Shown here piece after piece: positions 35,338-44,724 of a stretch of DNA of 64,000 nt; position 1 is the first letter of the stretch, and the number at the start of each line of letters is the position of its first letter. The stretch is taken from contig NZ_NXEJ01000008.1 of NCBI RefSeq assembly GCF_002915175.1, positions 779,096-843,095 on the forward strand, written 5' to 3'. Source of the DNA: Agrobacterium rosae. Lineage in GTDB: Bacteria; Pseudomonadota; Alphaproteobacteria; Rhizobiales; Rhizobiaceae. The notes under the pieces are model-generated. The model saw nothing but the letters and a program-made list of their open reading frames with translations. It did no database searches and had not been told where the DNA came from. Position numbers and translations under genes: made by a program.

Positions 35338-36471
35338 ATGGCCAAGGAACTTGGCGTCGGCATCATTGGATGCGGCAATATTTCAACAACCTACTTTTCG
35401 CTCTCACCGCTGTTCAGGGGTTTGAAAGTCCTGGCCTGCGCCGACCTCAACCGCAGCGCTGCGGAATTGAGAGCCGAAGAGTATGGTGTCAAAGCGCAGT
35501 CCATCGAGGAACTGCTTCAGAACGACGAGATCGATGTGGTGGTTAACCTCACCATTCCGGCAGCGCATTTTTTCGTTTCGAAAGCCATTCTCGAAGCGGG
35601 CAAACATGTCTATTCGGAAAAGCCTCTCGTGCTGACGCTTGAACAAGGCGAGGAACTGCGGCGTCTGGCAACCGAAAAAAAACTGGCGGTTGGCTGCGCA
35701 CCCGATACGTTCCTGGGTGGTTCGCATCAACTGGCCCGCAAATATATCGATGAAGGCGGCATCGGGCGCATCACGTCGGGCACATGCCACGTCATGAGCC
35801 CTGGAATGGAAATGTGGCACCCCAATCCCGGCTTCTTTTTCCTTGCCGGCGGTGGCCCGATCCTCGATCTCGGCCCGTACTACGTCGCCAATCTCATCAA
35901 CCTTATCGGCCCGGTCAAACGCGTCGGCGCATTGACCTCCATGGCCAGCTCAACGCGTACCGTGACCAGCCAGCCGCTGAACGGTCAGCTCATTCCGGTT
36001 GAAACGCCAACGAACATTCATGCTCTCTTGGAGTTTGTAAACGGCGCGACGATCACGCTGTCTGCCAGCTGGGATGTATGGTCACATCGCCATGCAAATA
36101 TGGAGCTTTATGGTACCGAAGGCTCGATCTATGTGCCGGACCCCAACTTCTTCGGTGGTGTGGTCGAGGCCAGCGGTCGCGACAAGGATATCAAGCCGCT
36201 CGAAAATTGGGATCATCCGTTCGGCATCGCCAATCAGGAAAGCCCACAGGGACCGCGCGCAAACTACCGCACTGCCGGTTTGGCGGACATGGCAATTGCC
36301 TTGACGGAGGGACGTGATGCACGCTGCTCTCTGGATCGCTCACTTCACGGGATCGATGTCATGACATCCATCTTGAAATCAGGCGAAGAAGGCCGCTTCA
36401 TCGAGCTGACGACAACCTGCACCCAGCCAGCGGCCTTGGGTATCGAAGAAGCGCAGGCGTTGCTACGTTAA
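35338..36471 (+). CDS. Gfo/Idh/MocA-family NAD(P)-dependent oxidoreductase
   Basis: The 377-residue protein has the Rossmann motif GVGIIGCGNISTTYF, the family signature YSEKPLVLT (with the catalytic Lys of EKP) and the C-terminal beta domain with GGGPILDLGPYYV. It should oxidise or reduce a hydroxyl of the imported sugar. It closes the operon and is followed by a hairpin. A second, partial member of this family occurs at the right edge of the window. Confidence 0.9.
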   Translation: MAKELGVGIIGCGNISTTYFSLSPLFRGLKVLACADLNRSAAELRAEEYGVKAQSIEELLQNDEIDVVVNLTIPAAHFFVSKAILEAGKHVYSEKPLVLTLEQGEELRRLATEKKLAVGCAPDTFLGGSHQLARKYIDEGGIGRITSGTCHVMSPGMEMWHPNPGFFFLAGGGPILDLGPYYVANLINLIGPVKRVGALTSMASSTRTVTSQPLNGQLIPVETPTNIHALLEFVNGATITLSASWDVWSHRHANMELYGTEGSIYVPDPNFFGGVVEASGRDKDIKPLENWDHPFGIANQESPQGPRANYRTAGLADMAIALTEGRDARCSLDRSLHGIDVMTSILKSGEEGRFIELTTTCTQPAALGIEEAQALLR

Positions 36472-36479
36472 ACACAGTT

Positions 36480-36505
36480 GGCGGATACTCTCAAAGGTAT
36501 CCGCC
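36480..36505. terminator. Hairpin between convergent genes
   Basis: GGCGGATAC and GTATCCGCC form a 9-bp perfect stem with an 8-base loop, between the oxidoreductase gene and the convergent endonuclease-fold gene. There is no T run. Confidence 0.55.
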
Positions 36506-36508
36506 ACT

Positions 36509-37348
36509 TCAGGCTGTGGGGTCGTTCGTTAGAACATCTGTTCTGATGGTGGCCTTCACAGGCAGGTGATCGGACGCTACGCGAGACAAAACGCTATTGT
36601 GCGCCGTCACATTGTCGATCAGTCCGGCGCGATTGGAGATGATCCGGTCGAGAGCCAGCACGGGCATGCCAGCGGGAAAGCTTGGAACGGCTGGCGGCAA
36701 TGTTCCGAAGGCATCGCGGAACGTGTTGAGAGACGAGCCGTTGCCCAGTCGCCATTCGTTGAGATCGCCCAGTAGGATCGTGGGCTGTTTGTCTCTCGTG
36801 TTGAGCAACTCCACCAGGGCCTTTGCCTGTTGAGCCCGAGAATGCCTTAACAGACCGAAATGGGCCGCGATGATGCGCAACGTTCCGCCCTGTTTCAGGT
36901 CCAGCTCCACCACCAGTGCTCCGCGTGGTTCCAACCCCGGTAGTTTGAGAGGGTGCACGTCGCGCACGGCACCTTCCTTGAACAGGACGACATTGCCGTG
37001 CCAGCCATGCGCCTTCGTACCGGCCGCTATTGGCACAGGGGACAGCCCGCATTCCCGCTCCAACCGGATGAGATCGAGCAGACCCGTTCGCTCTCCGAAG
37101 CGGCTATCCGCCTCCTGAAGCGCGATAATATCCGCTTTGATTTCCTGAATGACGTGGCTTGTGCGGTCCGGGTCGAATTTTCGGTCCCGTCCGACGCATT
37201 TATGAACATTGTAGGACGCGATGACGGGGAAACCTTCATCGCCGCATGGATCGCTTTCGATAAGACGTTTCTTGCGATTGCGAAAGGACGTCATCAGCAC
37301 AGAGGGCAGGCTTTCCGGCTTCGCACGCTTTGGTTTCTTATCTTGCAT
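36509..37348 (-). CDS. Endonuclease/exonuclease/phosphatase-family protein
   Basis: The 279-residue EEP-fold metal-dependent hydrolase has YNVHKCVG, ALQEADSRFG (metal Glu), LLGDLNEWRLGN and the C-terminal catalytic SDHLPV. The class includes DNases and phospholipid or sugar phosphatases, so the substrate is open. A Lys-rich N-terminal stretch of about 35 residues precedes the domain. The neighbouring minus-strand gene upstream codes for a cardiolipin synthase-like enzyme; this pairing is common and suggests membrane-lipid processing. Confidence 0.88.
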   Translation of the reverse strand: MQDKKPKRAKPESLPSVLMTSFRNRKKRLIESDPCGDEGFPVIASYNVHKCVGRDRKFDPDRTSHVIQEIKADIIALQEADSRFGERTGLLDLIRLERECGLSPVPIAAGTKAHGWHGNVVLFKEGAVRDVHPLKLPGLEPRGALVVELDLKQGGTLRIIAAHFGLLRHSRAQQAKALVELLNTRDKQPTILLGDLNEWRLGNGSSLNTFRDAFGTLPPAVPSFPAGMPVLALDRIISNRAGLIDNVTAHNSVLSRVASDHLPVKATIRTDVLTNDPTA

Positions 37349-37425
37349 CTACCATTACCCATTCCCACTGCTCACAGCGTATCGCACAAAATATGAAGCC
37401 TTTTTGCGACGCTGCATTTGCAACC

Positions 37426-38886
37426 TTACAAATATGGCGACGCCAACCACAGGACCCTTTCGAAAAGGCGCATCAGAAACGGTCGCGCGCGTAGCTCCTC
37501 GAGCTTCACTTGTTTTGCGTTTTCCATGGCGTCACCGAAGCGTTGGGAAACCGCATTTGCAAAACCCTCATCGATAACTTCTATGTCCACCTCAAAGTTC
37601 AATCGCAAGGAGCGCGGGTCGAGATTGGACGAGCCGACATAGGACCATCGGTCATCGATCACCAAAAGCTTGGAGTGATTGAAGGGGCCTGTCGCGCGCC
37701 AGATCCGACAATAACTTTTCAGCATCTGGTCGAATTGTGCCGTCATGGCGTGGTCGACAAGCGTCAGATTGTTGTTGGCGGGAACGATGATATCGACCTG
37801 CACCCCGCGCCTGGCAGCGGTTGTCAGGGCTGAAATCAATTCTCTGTCCGGCAGAAAATAGGGAGACATGATGCGGATGGAGGAGCGTGCAATGGAAAAC
37901 GCTCCCATCAACATTTTATGGCTGGTTTCGATGCTGTTGTCGGGTCCGGACGCAACGACGCGGCCCAGAATAGGGGAGCCGGGTTCGCCGTCCGGAAGCG
38001 TCACGTCCCAAACCGGGCCATCCAGTAATTCGCGGGTCGTGAAGCGCCAGTCTTCGGCTGCGACGGTGAAGAGGTCTGCCACGAGGGGGCCAGTCACCCT
38101 GAAATGCGTGTCACGCGCATGTCGATCTCCGGAAAACTCCTGCGTAAAACCTTCCCGGATGTTCATTCCACCGGTGAAGGCCACGCGCCCATCCACAACC
38201 AAAATCTTGCGGTGGGTGCGCAAATTCGCATAGGGCAAACGCAAGCCGATGATGACATTGCCATTAAAAACGGCCGCTTTGATGCCGAGTTTCTGGAGGC
38301 CCGGCATGATGCTGGGAACGGAATAGCGCGCGCCTACCGCATCGACCAATATGCGCACCTCGACACCACGATGTTGCGCGTTGGACAGAGCCTCCACGAA
38401 CCGTAGTCCTATGCCGTCCTGGTCAAAGATATAGGTCTCAAGAATGATGGATCGCTTTGCGTTGGCAATGGCCTCCAGCATCGCGGCATAGGCTTCGTCG
38501 CCTGAGGAAAGCGGCTCGACAACATTGCCGGTCGTCAGCGCATTGCGCGTCACCCGGTCGCCGACATTTTTCATGGCTAGGAACCGACGACCGAAGCGGG
38601 CGATCACCAGGTCATCATCGGCATCGAAAAGGGCAACACGGTCCATGATGGTTCCGTGCATCAAAGAGCGCTGTTGGCCAAGAGAACTGCGGCGGATGCG
38701 GTTTATTCCGGCGACGCCGTAGATTGCGGCACCCACGAAGGGTGACAGCAGGATGACGCCGACCCAGCCAAGGGCTGTACGCACCTCCTGCTTCGTCATC
38801 GTTGCGTGAATGGCAGCGATAGCACCCATGACAATGGAGAGGGTGGCCAGTATATGCGGCCAATAAGTGGTAAAGAGATCAATCAT
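37426..38886 (-). CDS. Phospholipase D-family cardiolipin synthase
   Basis: The 486-residue protein has two N-terminal membrane segments (about residues 8-28 and 38-58) and two HKD motifs: HRKILVVDGRVAFTGGMNI and HSKLLVIDDRWSYVGSSNL. This is the bacterial Cls layout, joining two phosphatidylglycerols to cardiolipin at the inner membrane. The frame extends nine codons further with a TTG; I use the ATG at 38886, although neither start has a good ribosome site. Confidence 0.92.
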   Translation of the reverse strand: MIDLFTTYWPHILATLSIVMGAIAAIHATMTKQEVRTALGWVGVILLSPFVGAAIYGVAGINRIRRSSLGQQRSLMHGTIMDRVALFDADDDLVIARFGRRFLAMKNVGDRVTRNALTTGNVVEPLSSGDEAYAAMLEAIANAKRSIILETYIFDQDGIGLRFVEALSNAQHRGVEVRILVDAVGARYSVPSIMPGLQKLGIKAAVFNGNVIIGLRLPYANLRTHRKILVVDGRVAFTGGMNIREGFTQEFSGDRHARDTHFRVTGPLVADLFTVAAEDWRFTTRELLDGPVWDVTLPDGEPGSPILGRVVASGPDNSIETSHKMLMGAFSIARSSIRIMSPYFLPDRELISALTTAARRGVQVDIIVPANNNLTLVDHAMTAQFDQMLKSYCRIWRATGPFNHSKLLVIDDRWSYVGSSNLDPRSLRLNFEVDIEVIDEGFANAVSQRFGDAMENAKQVKLEELRARPFLMRLFERVLWLASPYL

Positions 38887-39128
38887 ATAGGGAATATAAT
38901 GGAGTTGCGCCAAGCCGCAAGCCGCATCGCCCCGTGGTGGAGTAGCGATGTGTTAAGGCTTTGTAAGCTATATCGGGTGCCAAGAATTTTTGATAAAGCC
39001 GATGACACGATGAACGCTTTCCGGGAAATATCTTCCAAAAATAGCCTTTTGATCGCAAGTCGGCAGACTTGTATTCAAATCGGAAATATTTTACCACCGT
39101 GTCACCTCCTGCAAACCGGTGAAACGCC

Positions 39129-40427
39129 ATGCGTTTGAGACATATTGCGCTTCTTGCCTGCACCGCATCTATGCTCGCAGGCTGCAACGAAACGCTCGAA
39201 ACAGTCGAGCGTGATGTTTCGCATGTAAAAAACAAGGTCGATTACCCGCTTTCCGCGTCCATTCTGGCTGAAATGGACAAGAAGAATATGGATCGCAATG
39301 CGCCGATCATGATCCGTATCTTCAAGGAAGAGGGTAAGCTCGAAATCTGGAAGGCCAAACGCGACAATCGCTTTGACGTTATTGCGTCTTACGACATCTG
39401 CGCGTGGTCGGGTAAACTGGGTCCCAAAGTCAAGGAAGGCGACCGGCAGGCACCTGAAGGTTTCTATAATCTGACGCCCGGGCATCTGAACCCGAACTCC
39501 AATTATTACCTCGCCATCAACACCGGCTTTCCCAACCGTTATGATCAGGCCAATGGCCGTAACGGCACCAATCTGATGATCCATGGTGCATGCTCGTCGT
39601 CGGGTTGCTATTCGATGACCGACGCGCAGGTGCTGGAGATTTACGGTTTTGCACGTGACGCCTTCAAGGGCGGTCAAAAGACCGTGCAGCTTCAGGCACT
39701 GCCTTTCCGCATGTCGGCGGAAAATATGGCGCGCCACCGCAACAGCGAGCATTATGAATTCTGGAAAATGCTGAAGGTTGGCTACGACAATTTCGAAGTC
39801 ACCAAGCGCCCACCAGAGGTCAATGTCTGCGAAAAGAAATATGTCTTCAATCAGCAGGCTGAAGGCGGCCAATTCAACGCTTCTGCCTCTTGCCCGAAGA
39901 TGAGCACGCCGCCAGCGCTTGCCAGCGCGCTTCAAAGCTACGCCAAGACCTATGATGTCGCTTATGCCAAGGCGACCAGCAAGCTGGACGGCATGGTCTG
40001 GTACGATCCAAGCGAAGCCGAGCGCAAGGCGCTGGTTGCCGCCAAACGCAAAGGTCGCGAACCTGCCTATGCGCCCACCGGCTCTGCCCTCAAGGCTGGG
40101 AAGCTGATGAAGGAAACCGAATTCGCTGCGCTGATGGAAAAGAAGGCGGCCAAGGGTATCTCCGGACAGGCCGCAACAGCGATGGCCTCGGCATCCAACC
40201 CGGGCGCAACGACTGCGGCGACGGTTGGAACGCAACAACCGGCTGCTGCCCGCGTTGCACCCACGGTTATGGTTGCGGCAACGGCAGCGCCAGCGGCTCC
40301 AACACAGCCAACGGCCGTTGCCCAGAGTGTGCCAGTTCCAGCCCTCAATCCGCTAGCTTTCTCGGCACCGCCACAGGCCGATGATGCCCAGAAGAAACCA
40401 TTCTGGAAATTCTGGTCCAAGCAATGA
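39129..40427 (+). CDS. YafK-type L,D-transpeptidase lipoprotein
   Basis: The 432-residue protein begins with a lipoprotein signal (MRLRHIALLACTASMLAGC, lipobox LAGC). The YkuD catalytic core follows: LMIHGACSSSGCYSMTD with the active His and Cys. The domain probably cross-links peptidoglycan or detaches Braun-type lipoproteins at the cell envelope. The last 110 residues are rich in Ala, Pro and Thr and likely flexible. The stop overlaps the start of a TusA-like gene by four bases. Confidence 0.9.
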   Translation: MRLRHIALLACTASMLAGCNETLETVERDVSHVKNKVDYPLSASILAEMDKKNMDRNAPIMIRIFKEEGKLEIWKAKRDNRFDVIASYDICAWSGKLGPKVKEGDRQAPEGFYNLTPGHLNPNSNYYLAINTGFPNRYDQANGRNGTNLMIHGACSSSGCYSMTDAQVLEIYGFARDAFKGGQKTVQLQALPFRMSAENMARHRNSEHYEFWKMLKVGYDNFEVTKRPPEVNVCEKKYVFNQQAEGGQFNASASCPKMSTPPALASALQSYAKTYDVAYAKATSKLDGMVWYDPSEAERKALVAAKRKGREPAYAPTGSALKAGKLMKETEFAALMEKKAAKGISGQAATAMASASNPGATTAATVGTQQPAAARVAPTVMVAATAAPAAPTQPTAVAQSVPVPALNPLAFSAPPQADDAQKKPFWKFWSKQ

Positions 40428-40657
40428 CGCGTCCCGACGCTGAAATCTATGATCTAAGGGGGCTGAAATGCCCCCTTCCTGTTTTAAAAACCCGCAAAAA
40501 ACTATTGGCCATGGCAACGGGTGATGAACTCTGGGTCGAAACCAGCGATCCTCTGGCCGTCATCGATATTCCCCATATGTGCAGGGAAGATGGTCATCGT
40601 CTGATGGAGGCCGTTGCGACGAGTTCCGGCCACAGGTTTCATATCCGCAAGGTGTGA
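40424..40657 (+). CDS. TusA/SirA-like sulfur carrier protein
   Basis: The 77-residue protein has the family's CPxP motif (DLRGLKCPLPVLKTRKK, Cys16) and the compact two-layer fold. TusA-like proteins carry a persulfide for tRNA thiolation or other sulfur transfer in the cytoplasm. It is translationally coupled to the L,D-transpeptidase gene. It is convergent with the queuosine operon, from which it is separated by seven bases. Confidence 0.92.
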   Translation: MTRPDAEIYDLRGLKCPLPVLKTRKKLLAMATGDELWVETSDPLAVIDIPHMCREDGHRLMEAVATSSGHRFHIRKV

Positions 40658-40664
40658 TGCCGTT

Positions 40665-41402
40665 TCAGACGCCGCGCTTGTTGCCCCAAAGCAAAACATG
40701 CAGTTGCGGCAGTACGCGCACGTCGAACCAGCGGTCGGCGCTGACCCTGTCGACCAGCCACAACATCCGGTCCATCACACCGTCGATATCCACCAGGGCA
40801 TCGTCGTCATCCGGTGGTGGAGGCGTATGGTTGCCCGGCTGGAGATGGACTGCGAGATGAGGATAGCGGGCCGCGGCATGTTTCGCATAAGCGTAATCCG
40901 CATCATCGAAGACTACGAATTTCAAAGCGGTCTGTGGGCCGCCTCCTGCTTTTTCTAGACAGTGCTCAAACGCGTTCCAGTCAGTGTCCATGCCGCTGGA
41001 GGGAGGCTTGGGACTGAGCACGAGATAGTCGAGATCGGCAAACCAGTCCTTGGCGATGCTGCCTTGCGTTTCCAGCGCAAAACGATAACCCTCGCCATGC
41101 CCCTTCTCGATGAGTTTGCCGAGCGGCTGGATGGCAGGATTGCCGCCGGATAGGGAGACGGTCAAAGGCTTGCCGCCGGAAAGCGTTGTGACATCCTGCC
41201 AGATGGCATCGACGGACATCGGCTTCCAATCATCGCGATATTGGCTGTCCACCGCGTGAAGCGTATCGCACCACGAGCAGCGATAGTCGCAGCCGCCGGT
41301 GCGCACAAAAATGGTGGGAACGCCGATCAGCAAACCTTCACCCTGAATGGTCGGACCGAAGATTTCGCTGATCCGGATGGGTGTGTCCTTGGTGCTGCTC
41401 AT
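40665..41402 (-). CDS. queE: 7-carboxy-7-deazaguanine synthase (QueE)
   Basis: This 245-residue radical SAM enzyme has the cluster-binding [11 protein letters not shown] (CxxxCxxC) and an N-terminal FGPTIQGEG. It makes the deazaguanine ring of queuosine from 6-carboxytetrahydropterin. The frame opens at 41489, but the ATG at 41402 overlaps the queD stop (ATGA) and gives the standard start. The order queC, queD, queE is one operon on the minus strand. Confidence 0.95.
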   Translation of the reverse strand: MSSTKDTPIRISEIFGPTIQGEGLLIGVPTIFVRTGGCDYRCSWCDTLHAVDSQYRDDWKPMSVDAIWQDVTTLSGGKPLTVSLSGGNPAIQPLGKLIEKGHGEGYRFALETQGSIAKDWFADLDYLVLSPKPPSSGMDTDWNAFEHCLEKAGGGPQTALKFVVFDDADYAYAKHAAARYPHLAVHLQPGNHTPPPPDDDDALVDIDGVMDRMLWLVDRVSADRWFDVRVLPQLHVLLWGNKRGV

Positions 41403-41767
41403 GACTGACGCGACGGGCGATATTCCGCCCATGTCTTTGCAGTTTCGCTGACACGCACCGCGCTGGTTTCCGGCAGGCGCGCCTTGCACCAGTCATAGAA
41501 ATGGTGGGCAAGGCGCTCAGCGGTCACCATGTCATGCCCCAGTACGTCATTGAGGTGACGGTGATCGAAGTGATCATCGATATAGTGCTTCAGTGGCGAT
41601 AACTCCTGATAGTCGCGTACGAAGCCATGCTCGTTCAACGCCTCGCCGGAAAGCTCCACTTCCACGATGTAATTGTGGCCGTGTAGCCGCGCGCATTGGT
41701 GATCTGCGGGCAGGCCTTTCAGCTGGTGCGACGCGGAGAAATGGAATTCCTTGGTAATGCGAAACAT
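41399..41767 (-). CDS. queD: 6-carboxy-5,6,7,8-tetrahydropterin synthase (QueD)
   Basis: The 122-residue protein of the PTPS family has zinc-binding His residues in FSASHQLKG and ARLHGHNY, the catalytic Cys in HQCARLHGH, and [19 protein letters not shown]. It converts dihydroneopterin triphosphate to the QueE substrate. Its start shares a base with the queC stop and its end overlaps queE. Confidence 0.95.
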   Translation of the reverse strand: MFRITKEFHFSASHQLKGLPADHQCARLHGHNYIVEVELSGEALNEHGFVRDYQELSPLKHYIDDHFDHRHLNDVLGHDMVTAERLAHHFYDWCKARLPETSAVRVSETAKTWAEYRPSRQS

Positions 41768-42477
41768 CAGTTCACCTCCTGCGCGACATAGGCGCTGGTG
41801 GCCGCAAGCCAGAAGTCCGGGTCTTCGTAGTCCGTGGGATCATCAACCCCTGCCAGATGAAAAGCCTCGCGCCGCTCCACACAGGTACCGCAACGTCCAC
41901 AGTGGCGCATTCCGCCCTTGTAGCAGGACCACGTTTCGGCAAAGGGCGTATCGTGCCTAGCACCGTCGGTCACGATGTCGGCTTTGGAGCCGGTGACATA
42001 GGGCGCGTAGAGCTTGACGTTTGCATAGCCTTCCAGCGCGTGGCGCTGCATATCGTTGAAACTGTCAATGAAACCTGGACGGCAATCAGGATAAATGAAG
42101 TGGTCGCCACCATGAACGGCAATGGCAACGGCGTCTGCCTGCTGGGCAGCAGCCAGGCCGAATGCAATTGTCAGCATAATGGCATTGCGGTTGGGAACGA
42201 CCGTCGAGCGCATTGTTTCTTCGGCATAATGGCCATCGGGCACCGCGACGTCATCCGTCAGCGCGGACCCTGTCAGATGCGCGCCAATGGTGCGGACGTC
42301 GATGATGTGGTGTGGAACACCCAAGCGGCTTGCACAGAGCGCTGCGAAGTCCAGTTCCTTTTTATGGCGTTGGCCATAATCGAAGGAGACGAGTGCGATA
42401 AGTTCGTTTTCGGCTGCAATTTTATGCGCAAGCGAAACGGAGTCCAATCCGCCGGAGCAGATGACGATGGTTTTCAT
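41767..42477 (-). CDS. queC: 7-cyano-7-deazaguanine synthase (QueC)
   Basis: The 236-residue PP-loop ATPase (CSGGLDSVSLAHK) has the zinc Cys cluster CYKGGMRHCGRCGTCVER. It turns 7-carboxy-7-deazaguanine into preQ0, the last step before QueF. It is the first gene of the queCDE operon. The 120 bases upstream show no preQ1 riboswitch fold that I can recognise. Confidence 0.95.
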   Translation of the reverse strand: MKTIVICSGGLDSVSLAHKIAAENELIALVSFDYGQRHKKELDFAALCASRLGVPHHIIDVRTIGAHLTGSALTDDVAVPDGHYAEETMRSTVVPNRNAIMLTIAFGLAAAQQADAVAIAVHGGDHFIYPDCRPGFIDSFNDMQRHALEGYANVKLYAPYVTGSKADIVTDGARHDTPFAETWSCYKGGMRHCGRCGTCVERREAFHLAGVDDPTDYEDPDFWLAATSAYVAQEVN

Positions 42478-42558
42478 AGGTTGGATCCCTTGTTTTGACC
42501 GGGTGGGCTGCGACCGGATTACGGTTGCGGCTTTTAGCGCAAGTCGGGATCGTTGTGA

Positions 42559-42590
42559 AGAGGCACCGGCCTTTTAGGACCGGCACCTCT
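42559..42590 (-). terminator. Imperfect hairpin after the acid phosphatase gene
   Basis: Arms 42559-42569 and 42580-42590 pair with two internal mismatches around a TTTTA-rich loop, 20 bases after the phosphatase stop on the minus strand. It would separate this transcript from the queCDE operon; there is no T run. Confidence 0.4.
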
Positions 42591-42609
42591 ATGAAAGGTG
42601 ATGCGCCGG

Positions 42610-44586
42610 TTATTCTACGATGACGGACAGTGTGGTGCCGGTGTAGACCGGGCGTACCGTCACGCCGCCCGTTTCAATCGACGCAAAGTTGCCACTGAGA
42701 CCATCCGTCGACAATACTTCGAATCTCGATCCAGACGCCGGAGCATCGTCCTCGAAATTGAGTTGAAGTACCGCTCCGTCGATGACAGCCTTGCCCTTGA
42801 TGTGCAGCGCAGTGTGCTTCGCATCCAGAGAAAGCGTGCCACCCGTCTGACTGTAATCGCCGGTGACATTCACTACTTCTGACGCTGCAAGCTTCAGCGT
42901 TCCGCCAGACACCAGCACGCTGCCGGTTCCAAGCGCTGTGCTGGATGCAGCGGTCAGTATTCCGTCCTTCAGTATAGTACCGCCGGAATAGCTGTTGGCA
43001 CCGTCAAGATCCAGCGCACCCGTTCCGGTTTTCACAAGTCGGCCCGGCCCGGAAATATCGTTCGTCCAGCGATCTTGCGCATTGAACCCGCCAGCTGCGG
43101 CATTCATCGTCACGGTCACATCACCATTGAACGAACCGTAACCGGAGGCGGCGGCAACAAGGTTGATCCGGCCCCAGCCATTGCTATCGTCCAGTAGAGG
43201 ATAGCCGGATTCTATGCCTGTGGAGAAGAGAACCGCGCGTCGTTGTGCATCGTCCAGATAGGGAAGGCGGGTTTCCAGCAGCACCTCGGCACCTTCAGGC
43301 ACCACCATCGCAGCTTGCGGTGCAGCCGTGTCCCGGCTGAATGAGTAGGTCATACGCTTGCGGAAATCCGCCTTGTTGAGCGCGTCATTGGCAAATCGGT
43401 CAGTGGAAATATCAGCACTATGGGCATAGTCCCTCAAGCTTTCCCCCTGCGGAAGACGTTTGCTCAAATAGGCTTGCACCTCGTCATGCGCAGCCTTCTT
43501 TGCATCCGCCAATTTCGGATCATGTAAAATGGCAGCAGCGATGGCCGTCGCGGTGATCCGCCCGCCGATGACATCGAGCGGTGAGTGCATGCCCGCCACG
43601 ATACGGGTATCACCCAGCTCGGATGCCTTGGTCAGCAATTCCGAAAAACGCTCGGGAACGGCGTAAGCATAGGCGATGGCCGAGAGATAGGCCGCGTTGG
43701 TATGCCCACTTGGAAAGCCACCATCTTTGGCGCGACCGCGATTTTCACGCGCATATCGCAAGGCAGGCACCGTGACGTCAGGCTCGGTCTCGTAGCGCTC
43801 GAATGTCTTGTCACCGATGGTTTCGGTGCCTGTTTCGATGACTTCGCCCTTGGCGTTCATACGCCAGGGGCGTGGTGTCGAATAGAAGTACTTCGCTGGC
43901 GACGTCGTCCCTTCCGGACCACGCATCAGCTTCATGAAGGCGACGAAATCTTTCAACTCGGAATCTGGCGCACCAGCCTCGGTGCCCTTATCGTCTTCCC
44001 GCTTGGTGATAACCTCGTTGACGTTGAAGTCCTCAAGCGTGTGGTTGATGGTGGTGGTGGCACCCGCGCCCTCGCGGTACCAGTGAGCCAACGGCCCAAG
44101 GCCTTCGATCACGCTATAACCCTGTGAGCGACGGTCGTTCAGATAGGCATTGAGAGCTTCCGCATCCGTACGGTTCTTGCCGGTTACGGATAGAACGTAG
44201 CGCATGTTTTCAGTCCAGATATCCGGATTGAGAACTGTCACCTTGCTGTAATCGGTCGGACCATCGCCATTGGCACCACCGTCGGCCCATTTCTCATCAC
44301 CCAGCGTCCAGATACGATTGAAACCGGACAGGAGTTCAATGACCGGATTGTCCTTGTCATCATAGGCGCGAACCTCTTCGCCCTTGGAATTCTTGCCTGT
44401 CTGGTTGTAATAGTTTTCGGTGATCGGAAGTGGGTACTGAACATGTGGGGTTGGTACGCTGATTCCGAAACCGACACCTGAAGGTTTAGATGTGTCGAAA
44501 GCTTGTGCATGGGAAGCCATGCCGAGCGCTGCCAAGGATGCCAGCAGTGCTGAACGGAGCAAGGGGTACGCGCCCAAATTGGCCAT
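42610..44586 (-). CDS. Exported PAP2-family acid phosphatase with autotransporter-type repeats
   Basis: The 658-residue protein has a Sec signal (LLRSALLASLAALGMASHAQA), then a class A acid phosphatase/PAP2 domain: KYFYSTPRPW, GGFPSGHTNAAY and GDTRIVAGMHSPLDVIGGR, with the catalytic His residues present. From about residue 505 it carries a passenger-associated repeat (TGTGALDLDGANSYSGGT) of the kind found in autotransporters, but the C-terminal beta-barrel is absent; it ends GTTLSVIVE. AAGGAGGCTGTC before 44586 sets the start. A Pho box 80 bases upstream indicates phosphate-starvation control. Confidence 0.88.
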   Translation of the reverse strand: MANLGAYPLLRSALLASLAALGMASHAQAFDTSKPSGVGFGISVPTPHVQYPLPITENYYNQTGKNSKGEEVRAYDDKDNPVIELLSGFNRIWTLGDEKWADGGANGDGPTDYSKVTVLNPDIWTENMRYVLSVTGKNRTDAEALNAYLNDRRSQGYSVIEGLGPLAHWYREGAGATTTINHTLEDFNVNEVITKREDDKGTEAGAPDSELKDFVAFMKLMRGPEGTTSPAKYFYSTPRPWRMNAKGEVIETGTETIGDKTFERYETEPDVTVPALRYARENRGRAKDGGFPSGHTNAAYLSAIAYAYAVPERFSELLTKASELGDTRIVAGMHSPLDVIGGRITATAIAAAILHDPKLADAKKAAHDEVQAYLSKRLPQGESLRDYAHSADISTDRFANDALNKADFRKRMTYSFSRDTAAPQAAMVVPEGAEVLLETRLPYLDDAQRRAVLFSTGIESGYPLLDDSNGWGRINLVAAASGYGSFNGDVTVTMNAAAGGFNAQDRWTNDISGPGRLVKTGTGALDLDGANSYSGGTILKDGILTAASSTALGTGSVLVSGGTLKLAASEVVNVTGDYSQTGGTLSLDAKHTALHIKGKAVIDGAVLQLNFEDDAPASGSRFEVLSTDGLSGNFASIETGGVTVRPVYTGTTLSVIVE

Positions 44587-44666
44587 GACAGCCTCCTTAT
44601 TCATTTTTGTACAAATTGAGTGTGCAACAGCAGATGTCGCCAATGGTCGGCAAAATGCCCATGGTT

Positions 44667-44685
44667 GATGACAGTTTGATTACAG
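44667..44685 (-). promoter_or_regulatory. Pho box (PhoB binding site) for the acid phosphatase gene
   Basis: On the minus strand the sequence reads CTGTAATCAAACTGTCATC: two 7-base half sites (CTGTAAT and CTGTCAT) at an 11-base spacing, matching the PhoB consensus. It lies 81 bases before the start codon of a phosphatase gene, the expected place for an activator site. Confidence 0.8.
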
Positions 44686-44724
44686 CACTCAAAGTTTGAT
44701 CGGAGCGGGAGGTTCGCTCTTGAA

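Noticed and set aside
42478-42600. preQ1 riboswitch before queC
   Set aside because: The upstream bases contain only the imperfect hairpin of the phosphatase transcript; the conserved preQ1-I or preQ1-II elements are not seen.
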